Position numbers and translations under genes: made by a program. Shown here in pieces: positions 23,990 to 38,200 of a DNA stretch of 64,000 bases. This DNA is from Aphelocoma coerulescens. Lineage: Eukaryota > Chordata > Aves > Passeriformes > Corvidae. The stretch covers positions 11,670,031 through 11,734,030 of the forward strand of contig NC_091019.1 of NCBI RefSeq assembly GCF_041296385.1. Reading direction: 5' to 3'. Below the pieces are notes generated by a model. That model did no database searches. It saw nothing but the letters and a program-made list of their open reading frames with translations, and had not been told where the DNA came from. Within the stretch, counting starts at the first letter, position 1. The number at the start of each line of letters is the position of its first letter.

Positions 23990-26900
23990 ACTACCCATTT
24001 CCCCCTGCAAGCACGGTGGGGATAACTTTATATGGGTAAAATACAGGCTCACCTAGTAAGCTAAGGAAAAGGTGGCATAAAGATTCTTTATGGCCTACAC
24101 AGGTGAAGATCAAAGACTCTGCCTTAACAAAAGCTTGAAATAAACAGAAATTTAAACAAATGAGCAATTCTGCAGGTTAAAAAAACCACCAAATGCTTCT
24201 TTATGGTAGCAAACATGGTTGCATATATGTTGTAGCAAATTACTGTTCCCAGTGCAAATGTTTCTTGCAAAAATCACTTAATATCCCATTTCCCCCTCTG
24301 ATTTTATGCCTTTGTTATTATTTCACTCTTGTCAGTTTGCAGTAGATTTAGCTGAGCTCTCCTGCTTCAGAAGTAGAGGTACATTGTCATCAGTAGATTG
24401 GTATCAGTTGAAAGAGCTTCAGAAGCAAATGCTAAGTTAATCTGAATGTGTATGTCCCCCATGTGATGTGGAAAACGAATTATATTAAAGTTAGAAAAAA
24501 AAAAATATGTTAAAGATTTGAAACTTAGCAGAACTTTTTCACTTCTCTGTGGTGAACAACTAGAGTTCTTTGGTTTATTAGTGTATAAATTACCTGGTAG
24601 TGACTGTGAAGTTTTCTTCTAATTCAAGATCAAAATGCAAAAAGATGCAAGATCAATATGCAAAACTGCAGCACCAGGTCTTGTGTTATGAATTTACCCA
24701 AACACAAAATATTATATGAGAGTCCAAATGTTTCATGAAACTTTGTTTTTCCTGTTTTATAGCTGAGGGAGCCCTGCAGAAATGTTTCTACAGTTACCAA
24801 GTTTCTAAGACTCCAGTTTCTCAGGAAATCAATGTATTGAAGATTTCTAAACTTAAGTTTTCAAGTTTCCTTTGGGTTTTTTGGGTCTCTTGTGTAATGT
24901 TACGTTATGTGATTTCTAGCAATTATAAACAAATGTAAAATTTGGGATTTTCTTTTTGGGAGGTGTTGTTTATTTTTTTTTAAATTTTGCCAAGCTTATC
25001 AAACTTATTTCAGTCCTGATATTTTTTGTAGCGTTGTGAGGTGAAAAACAGTTATTGGTATTGCTGTGTGTTTGCAAATTCTCTCTTTTAGGGCTGGAGA
25101 TTTCATAAACAGTACTGGTTTGTGTGGAGTGAAAACTAGAAAGAATCTTTCAGTGAGAAGTAAATTCCAGCCCATTAGAAGAATGAGATTCTATTTTATG
25201 CCGTTCTCAGAGACTGATGGTGAAATTGTTAGGGAGTGGGGAAAAACATTACTGTGGAAGCCTGAGTTAATTAATTTGGAGTAATTAATGATAATGCAAG
25301 GCACACTTGCTGCAGAATGTATGTAAACAGAATTTTGCTTTAGAATACATGTTAAATACAATGTGATAGATAATTTGATTTTCAGAAAGTTTGCTTAAGA
25401 TTAGTTTTTGGTACCAAAATATCTTCAAAATTGGCAGGATGCAAACTTTCTTTACAGACAAAGTTATTTAAGCCTTCCACATATGTGGAATACCTGTGTG
25501 GAAACATATAATATTTATCTCTTTAAAAACAATGTCGTAGTTTTAGTACTTATTAGCATTTCCTAATTTTATGGAGAAACAACATGACTACTTATGCTCT
25601 AGTTGTGGCAGGGTTTAATTTAGAGTTGTTTTATTTATCATTCTGTTGTTGATTTGCTTCTCCCTTTTTTTTTTAATCCTTGCTGATTATTCTTTTTATA
25701 CAAAGATTATCTAAATTGGAGAGAAATACAAGAATTTGGGGAACCATATCCATGGTGCTTATGAAAATTCAACCAAGCAACAATGAGGAAACAATGAGGA
25801 AAATGTGCTTGTTTTATCTGAAATCTCATGGCAGGATGGTCAGTTTTAACATAAAATTTACTGTTGGCCTTGTAGGTTGAATAATTCAGAAGCAGGTATG
25901 GAAGATTCTAGTATTGGCTGCAAAAGTGTGTTGACTGTCAATGAACTTTTAAAAACCTTTTCTATTTAGATGTGTACAAAGAGCAAAACCAGGAAAGATG
26001 GGTGTTAATTTTTAAATGAATAATTTTGTCAAACTAATATAATTTCTGTTTCATATGAATAGTTGAATAACTGGGTTGTTTGAGCTGAAGTGCTTAAGAA
26101 AATGTAAAATGTAATTGTGATCTGAAAAGATGCATAAAAATTCAAAAGGAAAGAAAAGAACTGTGTTGTTTTTGTTCTGCAATACTTTTTTCTGCATCAT
26201 CTTATTTACAGCTAGCATCAGCCTCTCCAAAAATGTAAATCCCCTGAGTGAAGGGTATGATTAGTGATAAGCAAATGTCAGCAGATGTTGTGAACTCTAT
26301 TATTAGTTTCTTCAACTCCTGAACCATTTCCCAGCCTTCTGAAGCTTTTATCAAGCCACTGACAGGTTGCCTGAAAATTAGGAAATTTAGGAGGGCTTTT
26401 AGAAGATGCAGGGCTAAAAAGAAGAAAAGTCTTCCAAGAATGGTAATGAGGATGTAGATGAGCATTTGTGGAGCAGCCTTGGGTAAAAACATTTTGGGAA
26501 AGGGCATTAGAATGCAATAAAAAATGGGCAGTTAGCTTTCATGAACATGATCTCTTTCAATTCTAACCACTGGAACAGAAAAATAACCAGAGGCTTCCCA
26601 GCAGTCCTAGAAGTGCCAGCTTTTCCTGTTTTATAAAAGATCCTATTTCTGCCTCTTCCACATAAGAAAACACTGGAAATGGCATTCTTTCCCATGGAAG
26701 GCCTTTCTTTCAGAAGAATACACTTTAAAGTCTTCACTTTTTTGGTAGTTATATTTGTTTTTTTTCAGAGAGGAAAGCTCTGCTTTTTCACTTGTTCTGG
26801 CTGACAAGGTGTTCTCAGCATACCCTTCTATAATGACCTCTCTTTTGCAATTTCCCTTTCTAGGCTGCCTAACTTTCTGGCCCTTTGTGTTCCTAGACCA

Positions 26901-28429
26901 GACTATTCTGTAGAAACTTTCATAAGAGAGGTTTTGGTCTAGAGTTAATGTTTCCTTCTTAAAAAAAAAGCAAATAAAGCAAGGGAGGGGCTCTACCATC
27001 ATTTGTAAGATCACATTTTAGTGCCAGCTTAAACTGTACTGGTCAACTGCAACTTTTTTTTTTTTTTTATGACCAAGTGACTTTAATTGGGGCTGGCTTT
27101 TATTATCATTGTTAATGTAAGAAGGCTGTGTGAGTAAGGCTTTATTCCTTTAAAGCTGATTTAAAAATATAATAAAACCTCTCTTCTGTTTCACAGAAAA
27201 GGTGTTGCTCAGAGTAAATTATCTGAATGAACTCACATGAACAAAATGAGAATCAAGTCAACTCATTTGCTAAGCATCTGTAGGGAATAAACTAATTTTT
27301 GAGATTTTAGGCCATGGAGAATTTTTTTTCATTACTCTTTATTTTTGGTACACTACTATTTTCAAGTTTCAGTTATAGCTGTCAGGATCAAAACAAAGTG
27401 AAAGTCTTACTTTAAGATTTTTCTTCTCTTTCAATTGGACAGACCAAAAAGTCTCTTAGGTCCTGTTCTTGTCACAATCTCATACCTTTTGTACAAAAAA
27501 TTTGAAGTGGTATATAATGTTTCTATGACTTGAACATCGGGTCTAAATTCACCAATGAATCAAAAAATCATAAGGATCATGAAAACTGTCTCATGTTCCT
27601 TGTATTTCTTCCCATGTGGCTCGAGGCCAGCAGACCAGTCCTAACATTTACTAGTAAAACTTGCAAGGTTTTTCACACCAGGTCATTCTTTTGATCTCTT
27701 CTGTCTGCAGATCAGAAATGTAGTAATGGATCAAAAGAATTTAAAGTATGCCATGATTTTTCAAGGTCATTCATGTTACTTCTTTAGCAATTAGTCTTCT
27801 GACAACAGGCAAGCTAAGCAAGTAGCGTGGGCTTGGATAGTACATGGATATACTTGGATTTGCAAGAATTCACAAAATCCTATAAATGGATTAAGTAACT
27901 GACTGCATCCCACTAAGGATTTAATTGTAGTACATCCTTTTATACATATTTATATACTTGAACATTTTTGCTAATCTTGCTCATACCACCTAAAATTTAT
28001 CTAAAGGCTAAGTGTCTTTTTGAGGTGCAAACCAAGAATTTCTCAGCAACACAGAGGAACAGAAATAGTCTTGAGGGTAGAACAGGAAAGGCTGTACTTG
28101 GAAGTGGGATGGAATAGGAGCAGGTGGGAAGCTGATGACCTGCATGGGGTTGTGGCAGCAGCTCAGGATGTCTGGTTTTATCAGTCATGCAAAAGGTGGT
28201 GCTCCCAGCACCCTCTATCCACTGATGGTGCAGAGACAATCTGGTTTGGTTCAGGGAGGAAGCAATTTCCTTCAGCAATTTCTCCTTCATGTCTCTCTGA
28301 TGGATAAGTGGATGTGATGCCATGAAGATTTTTGCCTTTTCTTTTATACCCCTGTTATACCTTTTTACAACTTCTGTATTCCTAGTGTTTTTTGCCTACC
28401 TTCTTGGACTTGTTTGTCAAGCTGAGAGA

Positions 28430-28780
28430 CTAAACATTTTAGAAGCTTCGTAGCCAGGGATCAGTGTGCCCCAGAGCCCAAGGTCCTCTCCAGAACACAT
28501 TCTGTAAACCAAGATAGAACCATCCAGGGGAAGGTTCCTTGGGGAGGGGGGCTCACTTGAGCCTCTCATTGGGGAATCTTTGATAGATCTGCTAATTAGT
28601 AAAACCTATAATGTTATACCCGATGTTGGGGAGGGGAGGGACACATACATAGACTCGGCAGGGTGCATTTTGATGCATATGACCAGGACGTGTGCACCTA
28701 AGGATCCTTAAAATAAACACCAAGGTAAAATCCCTTTTCCCCTTCTAACCGTGTATGACTCTTGATTTTAAGACCAGGAA
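28430..28780 (+). mobile_element. Solo LTR of an avian endogenous retrovirus
   Basis: The segment has LTR architecture in plus orientation. A G-rich U3 with GGGGAGGGGAGGG-like blocks is followed by a compact region near 28650-28700 and an AATAAA at 28712-28717. About 60 bases of pyrimidine-rich U5 (CCCTTTTCCCCTTCTAACC) follow. Ends are not sharply defined and no target duplication was found. No coding region adjoins. Confidence 0.5.
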
Positions 28781-28959
28781 AAGTCATCAGATGAAACTCC
28801 AGGAATAGCTGGGGAAGCTTTTGAGGGCAACAACCCATGCCCGTCAATGGAGGAGAAACTCGTCTCTCTTCACACTTAGTGCATGCATTTTTTCTAAACA
28901 AAGTAACTTGAGGTTTGGCAAGACCATGGCATCGTTAGGTACTAAAGGGAGAAACCCAG

Positions 28960-29260
28960 AGCCTGAGTGCGTGTTTCTCCCCGCTCTCTTTCATTCGCTA
29001 ACCAATAGTCTTTGTGAAGGGGTCAGGGCGAGGCGTGCGGCTGCACAAGGGCAGCCCGTGAGGCGGGCCCGCTCGGCCGGGCGGGCAGGAGGAGGAGGAG
29101 AGCGGAGCCCGGCTCTTCCCGAAGCGGGAATGACGGATCCGAGCGGAGCGCGGGGAGGGAGCAGCGCCATCTGCTGACCGCACCCCGCCACTGCCGCTCC
29201 GGCCGCGCCGCAACTTCGCCCAAGCTCGCTCCCAGACATCCCTGCCTTATCCGCTGAGGA
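28960..29260. promoter_or_regulatory. Isolated CpG-rich patch in the intergenic desert
   Basis: About 250 bases with dense CpG (for example GGCGGGCCCGCTCGGCCGGG) and GC-box-like runs, surrounded by AT-rich DNA on both sides. It holds a CTCF-type site at 29163-29177. Frames open across it (118, 71, 66 codons and part of 123 codons) are GC artefacts. It may be the promoter of a non-coding RNA, a distal element of SPON1 or its upstream neighbour, or a domain-boundary element. No splice donor, TATA box or coding exon decides between these. Confidence 0.6.
29163..29177 (-). promoter_or_regulatory. CTCF-type binding motif
   Basis: The minus strand reads TCAGCAGATGGCGCT. This agrees with 14 of 15 positions of the CTCF core CCASYAGRKGGCRSY; only the first base differs. 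It lies inside the CpG-rich patch. Motif match is seen directly; occupancy is inferred. Confidence 0.65.
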
Positions 29261-32200
29261 AAACCAGCAAGGATAGCTTTGGCTGTGGGATAGTATTAAT
29301 GAATACTTCGTCCTTTCTATTTTCTCTCGGTTCGATGCAGATTTAAAAGCTGGCATTGCCACCTCACTGCCAATCCAGCTGATGGTGGGGACTTAGAGAG
29401 CTGCTGGTTGATGTTACGTGTAGCTGCTGGGTTAGTGGCATTGAGGGAGAGGAAATTGCTGTCATAGTTTACATAAATAAATGTAAGTATGACAGAAATC
29501 TGACGTTCCAGATCCTCAAAGGTATTCATGCACCTAATTAATATATTGGAAGTAGATAACCTTGGGGAATTGGCCTCTGACTTTAACGGAGAACGGCAGC
29601 AATAAGGAGAAGAGATTTGGATAAATGCTATCCATTCCAAGCCTCTTGGGATTAAAATAAAACATAAAGCTGAGATGTCTAATCTGTGAGAACAGGTTGT
29701 GCTGTGGGAAGCCTTATTCTTTTGTGTGTGGACAAACACAAACTGAATCTTGTTAAAAAAAAAAAAAAAAATAAGGATGTTTCTCTCTATTTAAAGAGTT
29801 TTACAGTTGTGCTATTTGTACAAGATGCTACCAGAGAACAAAATCCTGTGATTAAAATTCGGGATTTTACACCAATGTTGGTAAAAATTTCCAGATCCAG
29901 CAGGGTAATAACCATAAGATTGATTTTCAGGGTAAGAATGATAAAAATCTCTTCTAATATACAGGCATAATATGTTTTAATCTAAGAGATGACTGGACAA
30001 AATTTGGCAAAAATAGTTTCAGGTCTTTCTTATGAGCCATTTAGAACTACTATCATCTGTTACAAATCACCTGACCTTGGTCTTGTGTAAAAGGCACAAA
30101 ACACTGTCTTCTGCTTGAAGATAGTGCTTAATTTATGTAACTTAGAAAATGAATTAATCATTTATGTTTGATGGACATAAATCATAATTTTTTTTGGAAA
30201 TGTGGAAATCTTGAGTAAGTCTCCCAAATTAATTATATTTAGTCATGAACTGTAATTCTGGGGTTTGTTTTGTTTTTTAATCCACATGGTTTTGTTTGCC
30301 CCTTAGAAATGTGTCAGAACAATTAACTGATATTTTAAAAACATGTCCAGATCTGGAGGCAAAGAATGAAAGTGGTAATCAAACTATTTGAAAACAAGAG
30401 GAGTTTTACTGTCTTGAAGTTTTAATCTTGGTATGATTGACTAACTAAAATATCCCATTTCCAAGTACTGCACCTGAACTGTAACTCAGCTTTCACAATT
30501 TTATGGGTAGATTTGTTGAAATAGTTCCCACTGAGTTGCTTATTTATCTGATTTCCTGGGCACGACGTGTTAAGACATCAAAGACGGGAAAATTCCAAGT
30601 GCAAGTAACTGATTCCTGGTTGCTACGTCACTAAAGTATTTTTAAGTGCAGCAGATTCCTTTCATTTTTGTGTAATAGATAAGTGTTTATCTCTGTTAAG
30701 CAGAAAGCTGAGGCTTCTGGAGGCTGTCAGGTCCTGGCACACAATTCTCTAGCCAGAAATAAAGGATTCTTTTGGAAGCGTTGAATCCTTCAAACATTAC
30801 CAGACTTCATCCCTGTCAACAGATCTGGGGCTGGTAGAAGTATCCCCTCTTTACAATATAGGTGGTGAAGAATCAAGAATCATTTTGATATTCTGTCAGG
30901 CCCTAAGTGATTAGAGCGAGGTTAGAGAGACTTGGGGAGTCTATAGAGAGGTAGTACTACTCTTTTTATTGGCTCCTTCTAAATTTAAAAAGGAGAAAAA
31001 TGTTCAAACTTAAGTCTGAAATCAGATGAAGATCAGGTTGAATGAAGTCAAATAATGGTAGATATGACTGTGGGGCCAAGGAAAAAAGCAGTAATAGGTT
31101 GTTATCTGTGACAGACCTAAACATCTTTGTGCTGTGATTGAAATAGAAACATGCAAATATTCTACCAGGTGTGTGTGTGTGTGTGTGTGCATGACTTGCT
31201 GGTACTTGCCTAAATGTTGTTGTCTTCATACTTCAGTGATACTTTTCAATCCCAGCTCCTCAATGCACAATGACAATTTTTCTAGGTCAGTCTTAAGGAA
31301 GTAGGAAATTTATTCCTGTCCTAAATGTCTGCATCAGAATTTCTGGATTTTTGGTACTCCCTGGAGAAGCTTTAATTATCCCTGAAGAAGCCTTAATGAT
31401 GGAGATCATCTTCCCACCCTGGGACAAGGGTTGTGTTGGTGCTTCATAAACCTCCTGGAAACTTCAGGCTCTAAGACTAATAGTTGTTAAAATACCTTTT
31501 CTGACATTCACCAAAAAATACAGAAGACTTCCTGCCACATCCCACTCCACAGAGTTAGCTAAGATTGCCTTGTGTTAGGCCTGCATATCAATTGAGGTGT
31601 AGCTGCTGAAACTTTCATCCAGTCTGAGTAGCTTTTTCATTAGAAGTTATTTTGGGGAGTTTGGTTTTGTTCAGTTGGCTTATAAATGCAATTAGAATTA
31701 GCATATATCCCTAAAGCTGTAATATTTCTTCAGGGAATTAAATTTTCCAGTAAATAGAAATGCTCAGATTGCGTTCAATATTTGCACATTTAAATCTGAG
31801 CTTGGCTTTTCAACTTGGGAATCTAAACAAAGCCCAGCATTTTTATGATTTAGGAACATTTGTGCTCTAGAGCTGTACTTGGTCTCTAGAAGAAGTTATT
31901 TGCAAACCCAAATACTGGAAGTTGAAATCCAAACATTTTCCTTGGTTTTTCTTTGCTCCTTATGCTTTCCTCTGAAAGTGCTAAATAGATTCAGACATTT
32001 CTCAGGCTGCAGCCTAGTCTTTGTTGAAAGCTTTGGGGGATTTAACACACTTTTCAGCAGACCAGCCTCCAGCTTTTGGTATGTAAATAAGCTGCTGCTT
32101 AGCTCTTGTGTTTTACAGTTTTGATATAACAATTAAGGAAAAATTACTTAATCACCTCCTGAATAAATGCCCTTTCTAGGAACTGGGAAAGTCAGAGAAG

Positions 32201-35200
32201 TTAAATTCTAAGCCAGTAGGCAATTTGTGCTAAATGCCGAATCATAAAACCACTGTAGGAGTTTGGGTCACACCTTGTTCCCTGATCAAAAAAGAACAGT
32301 CAGAAGTTAAATGTAATTAAAAGAGTATTTGTTCCTTGTTATTTCAGGATTACTTGGAGAAGCAAAAAATAATATGTTTGATGACACTTAATATTGAATT
32401 CTTTGAGTAACAACTCTCCCAAAATAATTTCCCTAACAATTTCTCAAAAAGTGACATAACATTTTTGTAGTTAATCCAGGACTGACCTGGATTATTGGAA
32501 TTTTTTAACTACCTGGCACCTGCCTACTTTAAAGAGATGTACATAGGAAATACAGTAGACTTAGGAAGACATGACTGCTTTTGCTTGGATTGAACTAAAC
32601 CCACTTTCTGCCATTTTCTGATTGATGTACTGTAGAACATAAATCCTCCATACCTAGAAGTGGTTATCAGGTAGAAGATTTGCTATCCATAAGAAATTAC
32701 ATTATTCATATGACAAAATTAATCATTACTAGCTACTATGACTATTCAGCAGTGAAGGTCACTGTGAAGATGCTTTTAGCAGTTCAGTGAGGAAAAACTT
32801 GTAGAGGTGCATGAACTAAATATATAATTTAACATAAAATTAAAACACATGTATTTTTACCAATAGTCCTTTCCTGACAGTTGGTCAGGTTCTGTGGTTT
32901 GTTGTGGCAATAGATTGATTTGAAAAAACCCACAGAATGTAGTCTTTTCCCAGTGCAGGATGCCATTTCTGCAGCTTGAGCCATGGGGTCCTTGGCTCGA
33001 TGAATTGAGCTCTACTTTTTTTAGGATCAAAGAATCCTAATCCACCATGTCAAAACCTTTGGGCAATGGCAGCTCTTGGAATGGAGTCAGGCTGCATTTC
33101 TGCCTAAATATTTCAGGCCAATGCATGGCAGCAAAAACAAAAAATAAAGAGGATAAATGATGTATCAAGAAAATACAACTTAGTGGGACCAACTGATAGA
33201 ATATTTTATTTTACAGACAGAATGATTCAGCTGATGATGGCATAGCTGAATATAAATAACATTAACTTTATTTCAAATGCACGAGATACTTCAACCAGTC
33301 TATCAATTTTTCACTTTAAAAGTGCTTTGTTTTGTGATGCTTGGTGATATTTGGAGTCCCTGTGTCCAGGATCTTCATTTCTATTTAATGTACCTGTGCA
33401 TAAAGCAGGGAGACTATGTACTATGAGAAAAACTGGAAATCAATGCAGCCTACTCAACATTGCAGCATCTATTAATTTATTGGTCTGGCTTTCACTGGAA
33501 CCCAGGTACTTTATTATACCATTGTCCAGTTAGATTTTTTACACTCTTGTGCTTCTGATTTTAAGGAGTAGATTCTTTTAAACATTAATCTCGTTTGTAA
33601 AAATTGCAGTGAAATTCTCGATTTGAGTAACTGACGCAGAACAGACATTGCCATTGCTTTCCTTGTCAAGCAAAGCACATAACAATCTGGAATGAACTCT
33701 GCAAAGCTCTGCACAATTACCAGTGCCACCGAGTGTTTCTTGCATTAAGGCAACCTTGGAGTGAGTACATAAAATGAGGGTTTAAAAGAAAAAGCTCATT
33801 ATTGTTTCTGGTATAATTTTCATCAGCTCCAGTAGGAGTAAGAGTGGGTTTTGAAGCTGGAGTGAACTTGTCTGAAGACTCATTTGTATTCTGAAAGTTG
33901 AATAAATGTTGCCTTTTCCTGATTGTTCCTGCATTGCCTACCTATGGCTGAAAGCACAAATGCTGGAATGCTGTGCAAGGAGTTACTGCTGTGGGTGGTG
34001 TGGCCCTGAACAACACCTAGGATTGTTTAAAAATAAATCCACACAAGTGGTGTGGTTAATTTTACAGGCTCCAGGGTGACATGAGCTAGAGAATTGCTCT
34101 TTATTGCATCTCACTTCTCCCTCTTGCCATCCCTCCAGAATGCTGTGGATCTACTTAATACATTTTATATTCGGAATCTGAATGAGCCAAATAATGCTCT
34201 TCTCCAGCATCTCCCTCTGAGCACAGACACCTGAAACACCATGCTGCAAACATCACTTCACTGAGCACATTTCTGTGATGGACAAATCAATGTGAAGGGA
34301 GTCCTTGTTCTCCCTCTCATGATAAACAGAATCAGACCAAAGTAAAAACACCGTGCTGACAATCTGTCAATTGAGTGTTGTTTGCCTTTGATTTAAATGT
34401 TCATGCATGTAGCTCATACTCGTGGTTGAAGTGAGTTATTATTGTCAAAGTATTTCTGATGAGCAGGAAAACATAAATTATGTTGTTCTTATGACATCAC
34501 AAACCTACAAATTCTGACATTGAGAACAAATGCCATTAAAAATAACAATAGAAATGCAAAAAAAAAAAAACATTACTGTTATAACAACTCATGTATTTGA
34601 AATAATGCCCAGTCTTTTGTGGAAATACTGTCTTCTGAAACAAATATATAATAAAATTGTCATAAAGTATTTCTAAACATTGTAAACTGGCTTCTTCATA
34701 TTATCTCATCCTGCTGTTGAAAGAACTGAAACTCAAGGAACCCTAAGGGACTTGGCCATGCTTTAACAGATATATTGGAAAAAACTAATACTGTGTCCTG
34801 GGTAGGGGCTCAAAATTCCTTTCTATAGCCTAAGACTTATACAGAAAGTATGGGCTGTCACTTGGCAAAATTAATAATTTAGGCAATATTGAACACCTTC
34901 ATCTGGAAAGACCAAAGATTAGATCAAAAGTTTATTCCAGCTCCTTGAAATTAAAGCACTGCCTCAAATAAATCCTGTGTTTCTCATGTTCAGCACAAGC
35001 TCCATCAGAGTGAAATAAAATCCCATCTTGCACATGGCCTGGCTTGCCCCAGAACTGCTTTGAGCTGTGGAAATAAATTTGGCGTTGCCCAAAAAGAGAT
35101 CTTGGAAAAAAAAAGAAGCTTGTTGTATCTCATCAAGAGGTTCTTTGGAATAAGGTGAATTCTGGAACTGAAACACATTTCCTAAATGATGTTTTATGAA

Positions 35201-38200
35201 CCTTGTTTCTTCCCTGCTGTGTGTGTTTGTGTGTTTTTGTGTGACAAATAAGCACATTTTATAAAGTGACTGTTTGACCCAGTCACTGAGGGTCCAAACT
35301 CAGTGAAGGCTGAGTGAAGTTAGCACCAAGGTTTCATCAGTGCTCTAAATATTGCTACTTCCAGCATCTTCCAGCTTTGCCTGGAAATAAAATGTTGGAG
35401 GATTTCTAAAAAAAAGTGAAAGGGACACAAAGGAAAATGCACAGATCTTGCATGAGTGTTCTTATGGAGCATACCCTTATTCACAGCAGTGAATATTTTC
35501 TTCTATTTGAAAAACAATTTGTATTAGAGGGAAAAAAAACTTGGCAGAGACCATTTTTAACCACATTCATGATCTTCTGTAAGACTGATGTATATTAAAG
35601 ATTCATGGGAGTTAAAAAAAACCACCAACGCCCCCCCAAACACACCCTGTGGTGTCAGTCAAGTGATGCTGCTTTTAATTCCCCCTCCCCAGACTGGTCT
35701 GCTTTAATTATTATGTGTTCCTGTCTATACACCACCCAGCTAGGAGGCTGTTGCCATATGCACTTAACAACATTAAACAGAAATATATTCTGATGAAGCT
35801 GAGATATTCCTAGTATCTAGTAATTGTAAAGCGTGTGGCATACATGTTCCAAGTGGCTCAGGAGGCAAGTGCCAGCCTTTTTGATTAGGAGCTTTCCTGC
35901 ATTAGTTCCTTGTGGAATTGCACTGTTTTAAAAATCTGTTGTGATATTAAGGTTGTTTATTATTCTGTGGTGTTTTCTCGTAACTAGACGTCTTTAAGCA
36001 TCTGGTGGGTGGGTGGCATTGACTGAGGAATTTGAGACTCTATGTAATTCTGGCACCAAAGCTACCCTGTGGATTTAGCACTGTTTTTGTATAAGAGTCT
36101 GAAGTGACAGAACCCATAAATAATGTACAAAGCTATACATTACAACAGAAGGATAAAAAGTTATTCCTCCTGTTAGCATACGTTGGTCTTCTATTAAAAA
36201 AAGTGAGAAGGAGCCATCCGAAAAAGTGCAGTTGTGAAATTAGAGATTGGCTCCCAGATGCATGCACACTTCTGCTTAGCTATGACCTAAAGTACACCTA
36301 CCAAAGGATGTAATTAGATATTTTTATTTAAAAGTCTGATGATAGAAGGCAGATTTTCTAAAGAATAGGTGAGATCCCTCTCAATCTGATGACAGTATTT
36401 CCCACTGGACTGGGGATGTGTGGATCTAGTTCAGCTTTCTCTGGTTAATCAGTCGCTGCTGATGAACTTGTTAGGCCATTTAAAAATATCTTGACAACTT
36501 TCTCCTGCAGGTGCCATGATCATCATGACTCTAATCTTTGACTAATACTTTCCACATCCTGCATTCCTCTGGCTGAAATGGTGGACAGCTCTGAGCCCAA
36601 GTGTTTTCCAACTCACCTTAGCTAGGCATGAAGGAGGCTTAAAACACTGGGGAAAGCCCATTTTTAGCATTGATATGCACAACACTTTTATTCTGTGGTT
36701 TAGTATAAATTGTTTGATTAGGTTCTTGCACATAACTTTTGGAATGAACAAACTAATCCTTTCCAAAATTCTGTTGCCTTACTGTTTCTACATTCAGTGT
36801 TGTTTTCTGCCTTCACTAAACATTCAGTGTGCACTTCAAGTTCTCTTTGTAATAAGACTAATGTTTTAAGAACTAACTTATGTAATGTAGCATTTGCCTG
36901 CCATTACAACCCAAAATACAGCTTCCCCCACATTTGGCAGAACATATGTTCTGGGGGAGGGACAATGGCGAAGACCTAAAGAAATCTAAACATCTAAATA
37001 AGAAGTAAAACAAAGAAGCACAATTCATTAGTGGAAAACCACTTGGGGCACCAGTTAGTCTAATTCTCTGCTGCTGTAGACAATTATAATCCCAGAGGAA
37101 GGTTTCCCTGGCAGCATTTCAGGGGAAGGCTTATATTTTCATTATGAGGGAGTACTCTTGAAAAATATCCTTAATCAGGTCAGAACTGACTGAGGTTTCT
37201 TTAACACAAGCTACATGCATCATCTTCTTTTTTTTCTTTTTCTTTATTTTTTTAAATGTTTATTTTTATTTTTACTATTGTCAACCTGTTTATTGTAATC
37301 AGTTACATAAAAATGAGAAGAAAGCTGGTAATATGCAAAGAGTGATGATTTGGACACTGGTCTGTTACTCTACCATCTCTACTGAGTCAGTCATTGTTTG
37401 ACCTTTAATTTTCACCTCTTCTGAAATAAATTATTTTCTTTAGCTTTGGGAACAATCAGTAGCATAAGATATCTGGGTATCTTTTGTAGCTCAAAAATAT
37501 GCAATTCTGCAGCAGCTGAATCATGAGAATATTTTAAAAAGTGAAGATGGAATTTCTACTGGGCTTATTTTGGCTCCTTATGAGACTTATGTCTCCACAA
37601 AGCCAGGCTCCTAAATACAGTTCCTTAAAATGTCCCCAGGTATATTTATTTTGGTGTGGATTCACTGCCTTTGTGGAATGTTAACCTGTTGTCAGCAGTG
37701 GCTTACCTTGCTTCCATTGCCAGGGAAGTCTCCTCATCAAGCAAAAAACATATGTAAAAGCATTAAAATCATTCTTTAAAGTTGCAAGAGTGGAATGAGA
37801 TGCCTGATATTCATATGAAGATGGTTTGGCCGTAATCTTGGAATCACCTCTGGTTGCTCCACATACTCCAGCCAGAGATCAGAGATCAAGGCACTCCTTC
37901 TCCACAGTTCTCAGCTTATTGCATGTTATTAATCCATTCTTTCCCTCAGGGGTATAGCAGCTCTGAGACCACAATGAACTAAAATTTATCACAAAGTAGC
38001 TTTGACACAAACTCCTGCTCTTTTCTGAGGATCTTTTGCCTTCATATCTCTAATTCCTGAAGCTGGATCTTGTAAAAACCATGTCTTCCTTTATTTTGTA
38101 TCTAACTCACCCAAAAGACTACCAGAAACACTCAGACACTGTGAATGAGTCCTGGAACTAAATACTGTTATTTGTTTTACTCACCTTGCCATTGGTTCTT

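Larger units (their letters stand above)
19100..28420. other. Intergenic, no gene seen
   Basis: AT-rich desert. It contains homopolymer runs (T at about 21130-21147 and 27054-27070), a small tandem repeat (23946-23989) and a C/A-rich tract (23805-23905). Frames of up to 123 codons (26643-27014 minus) carry no recognised domain. Confidence 0.55.

Noticed and set aside
28821..29362. Frames of 66-123 codons over the CpG patch at 29 kb
   Set aside because: They have the same GC artefact pattern and no recognisable domain or splice structure.
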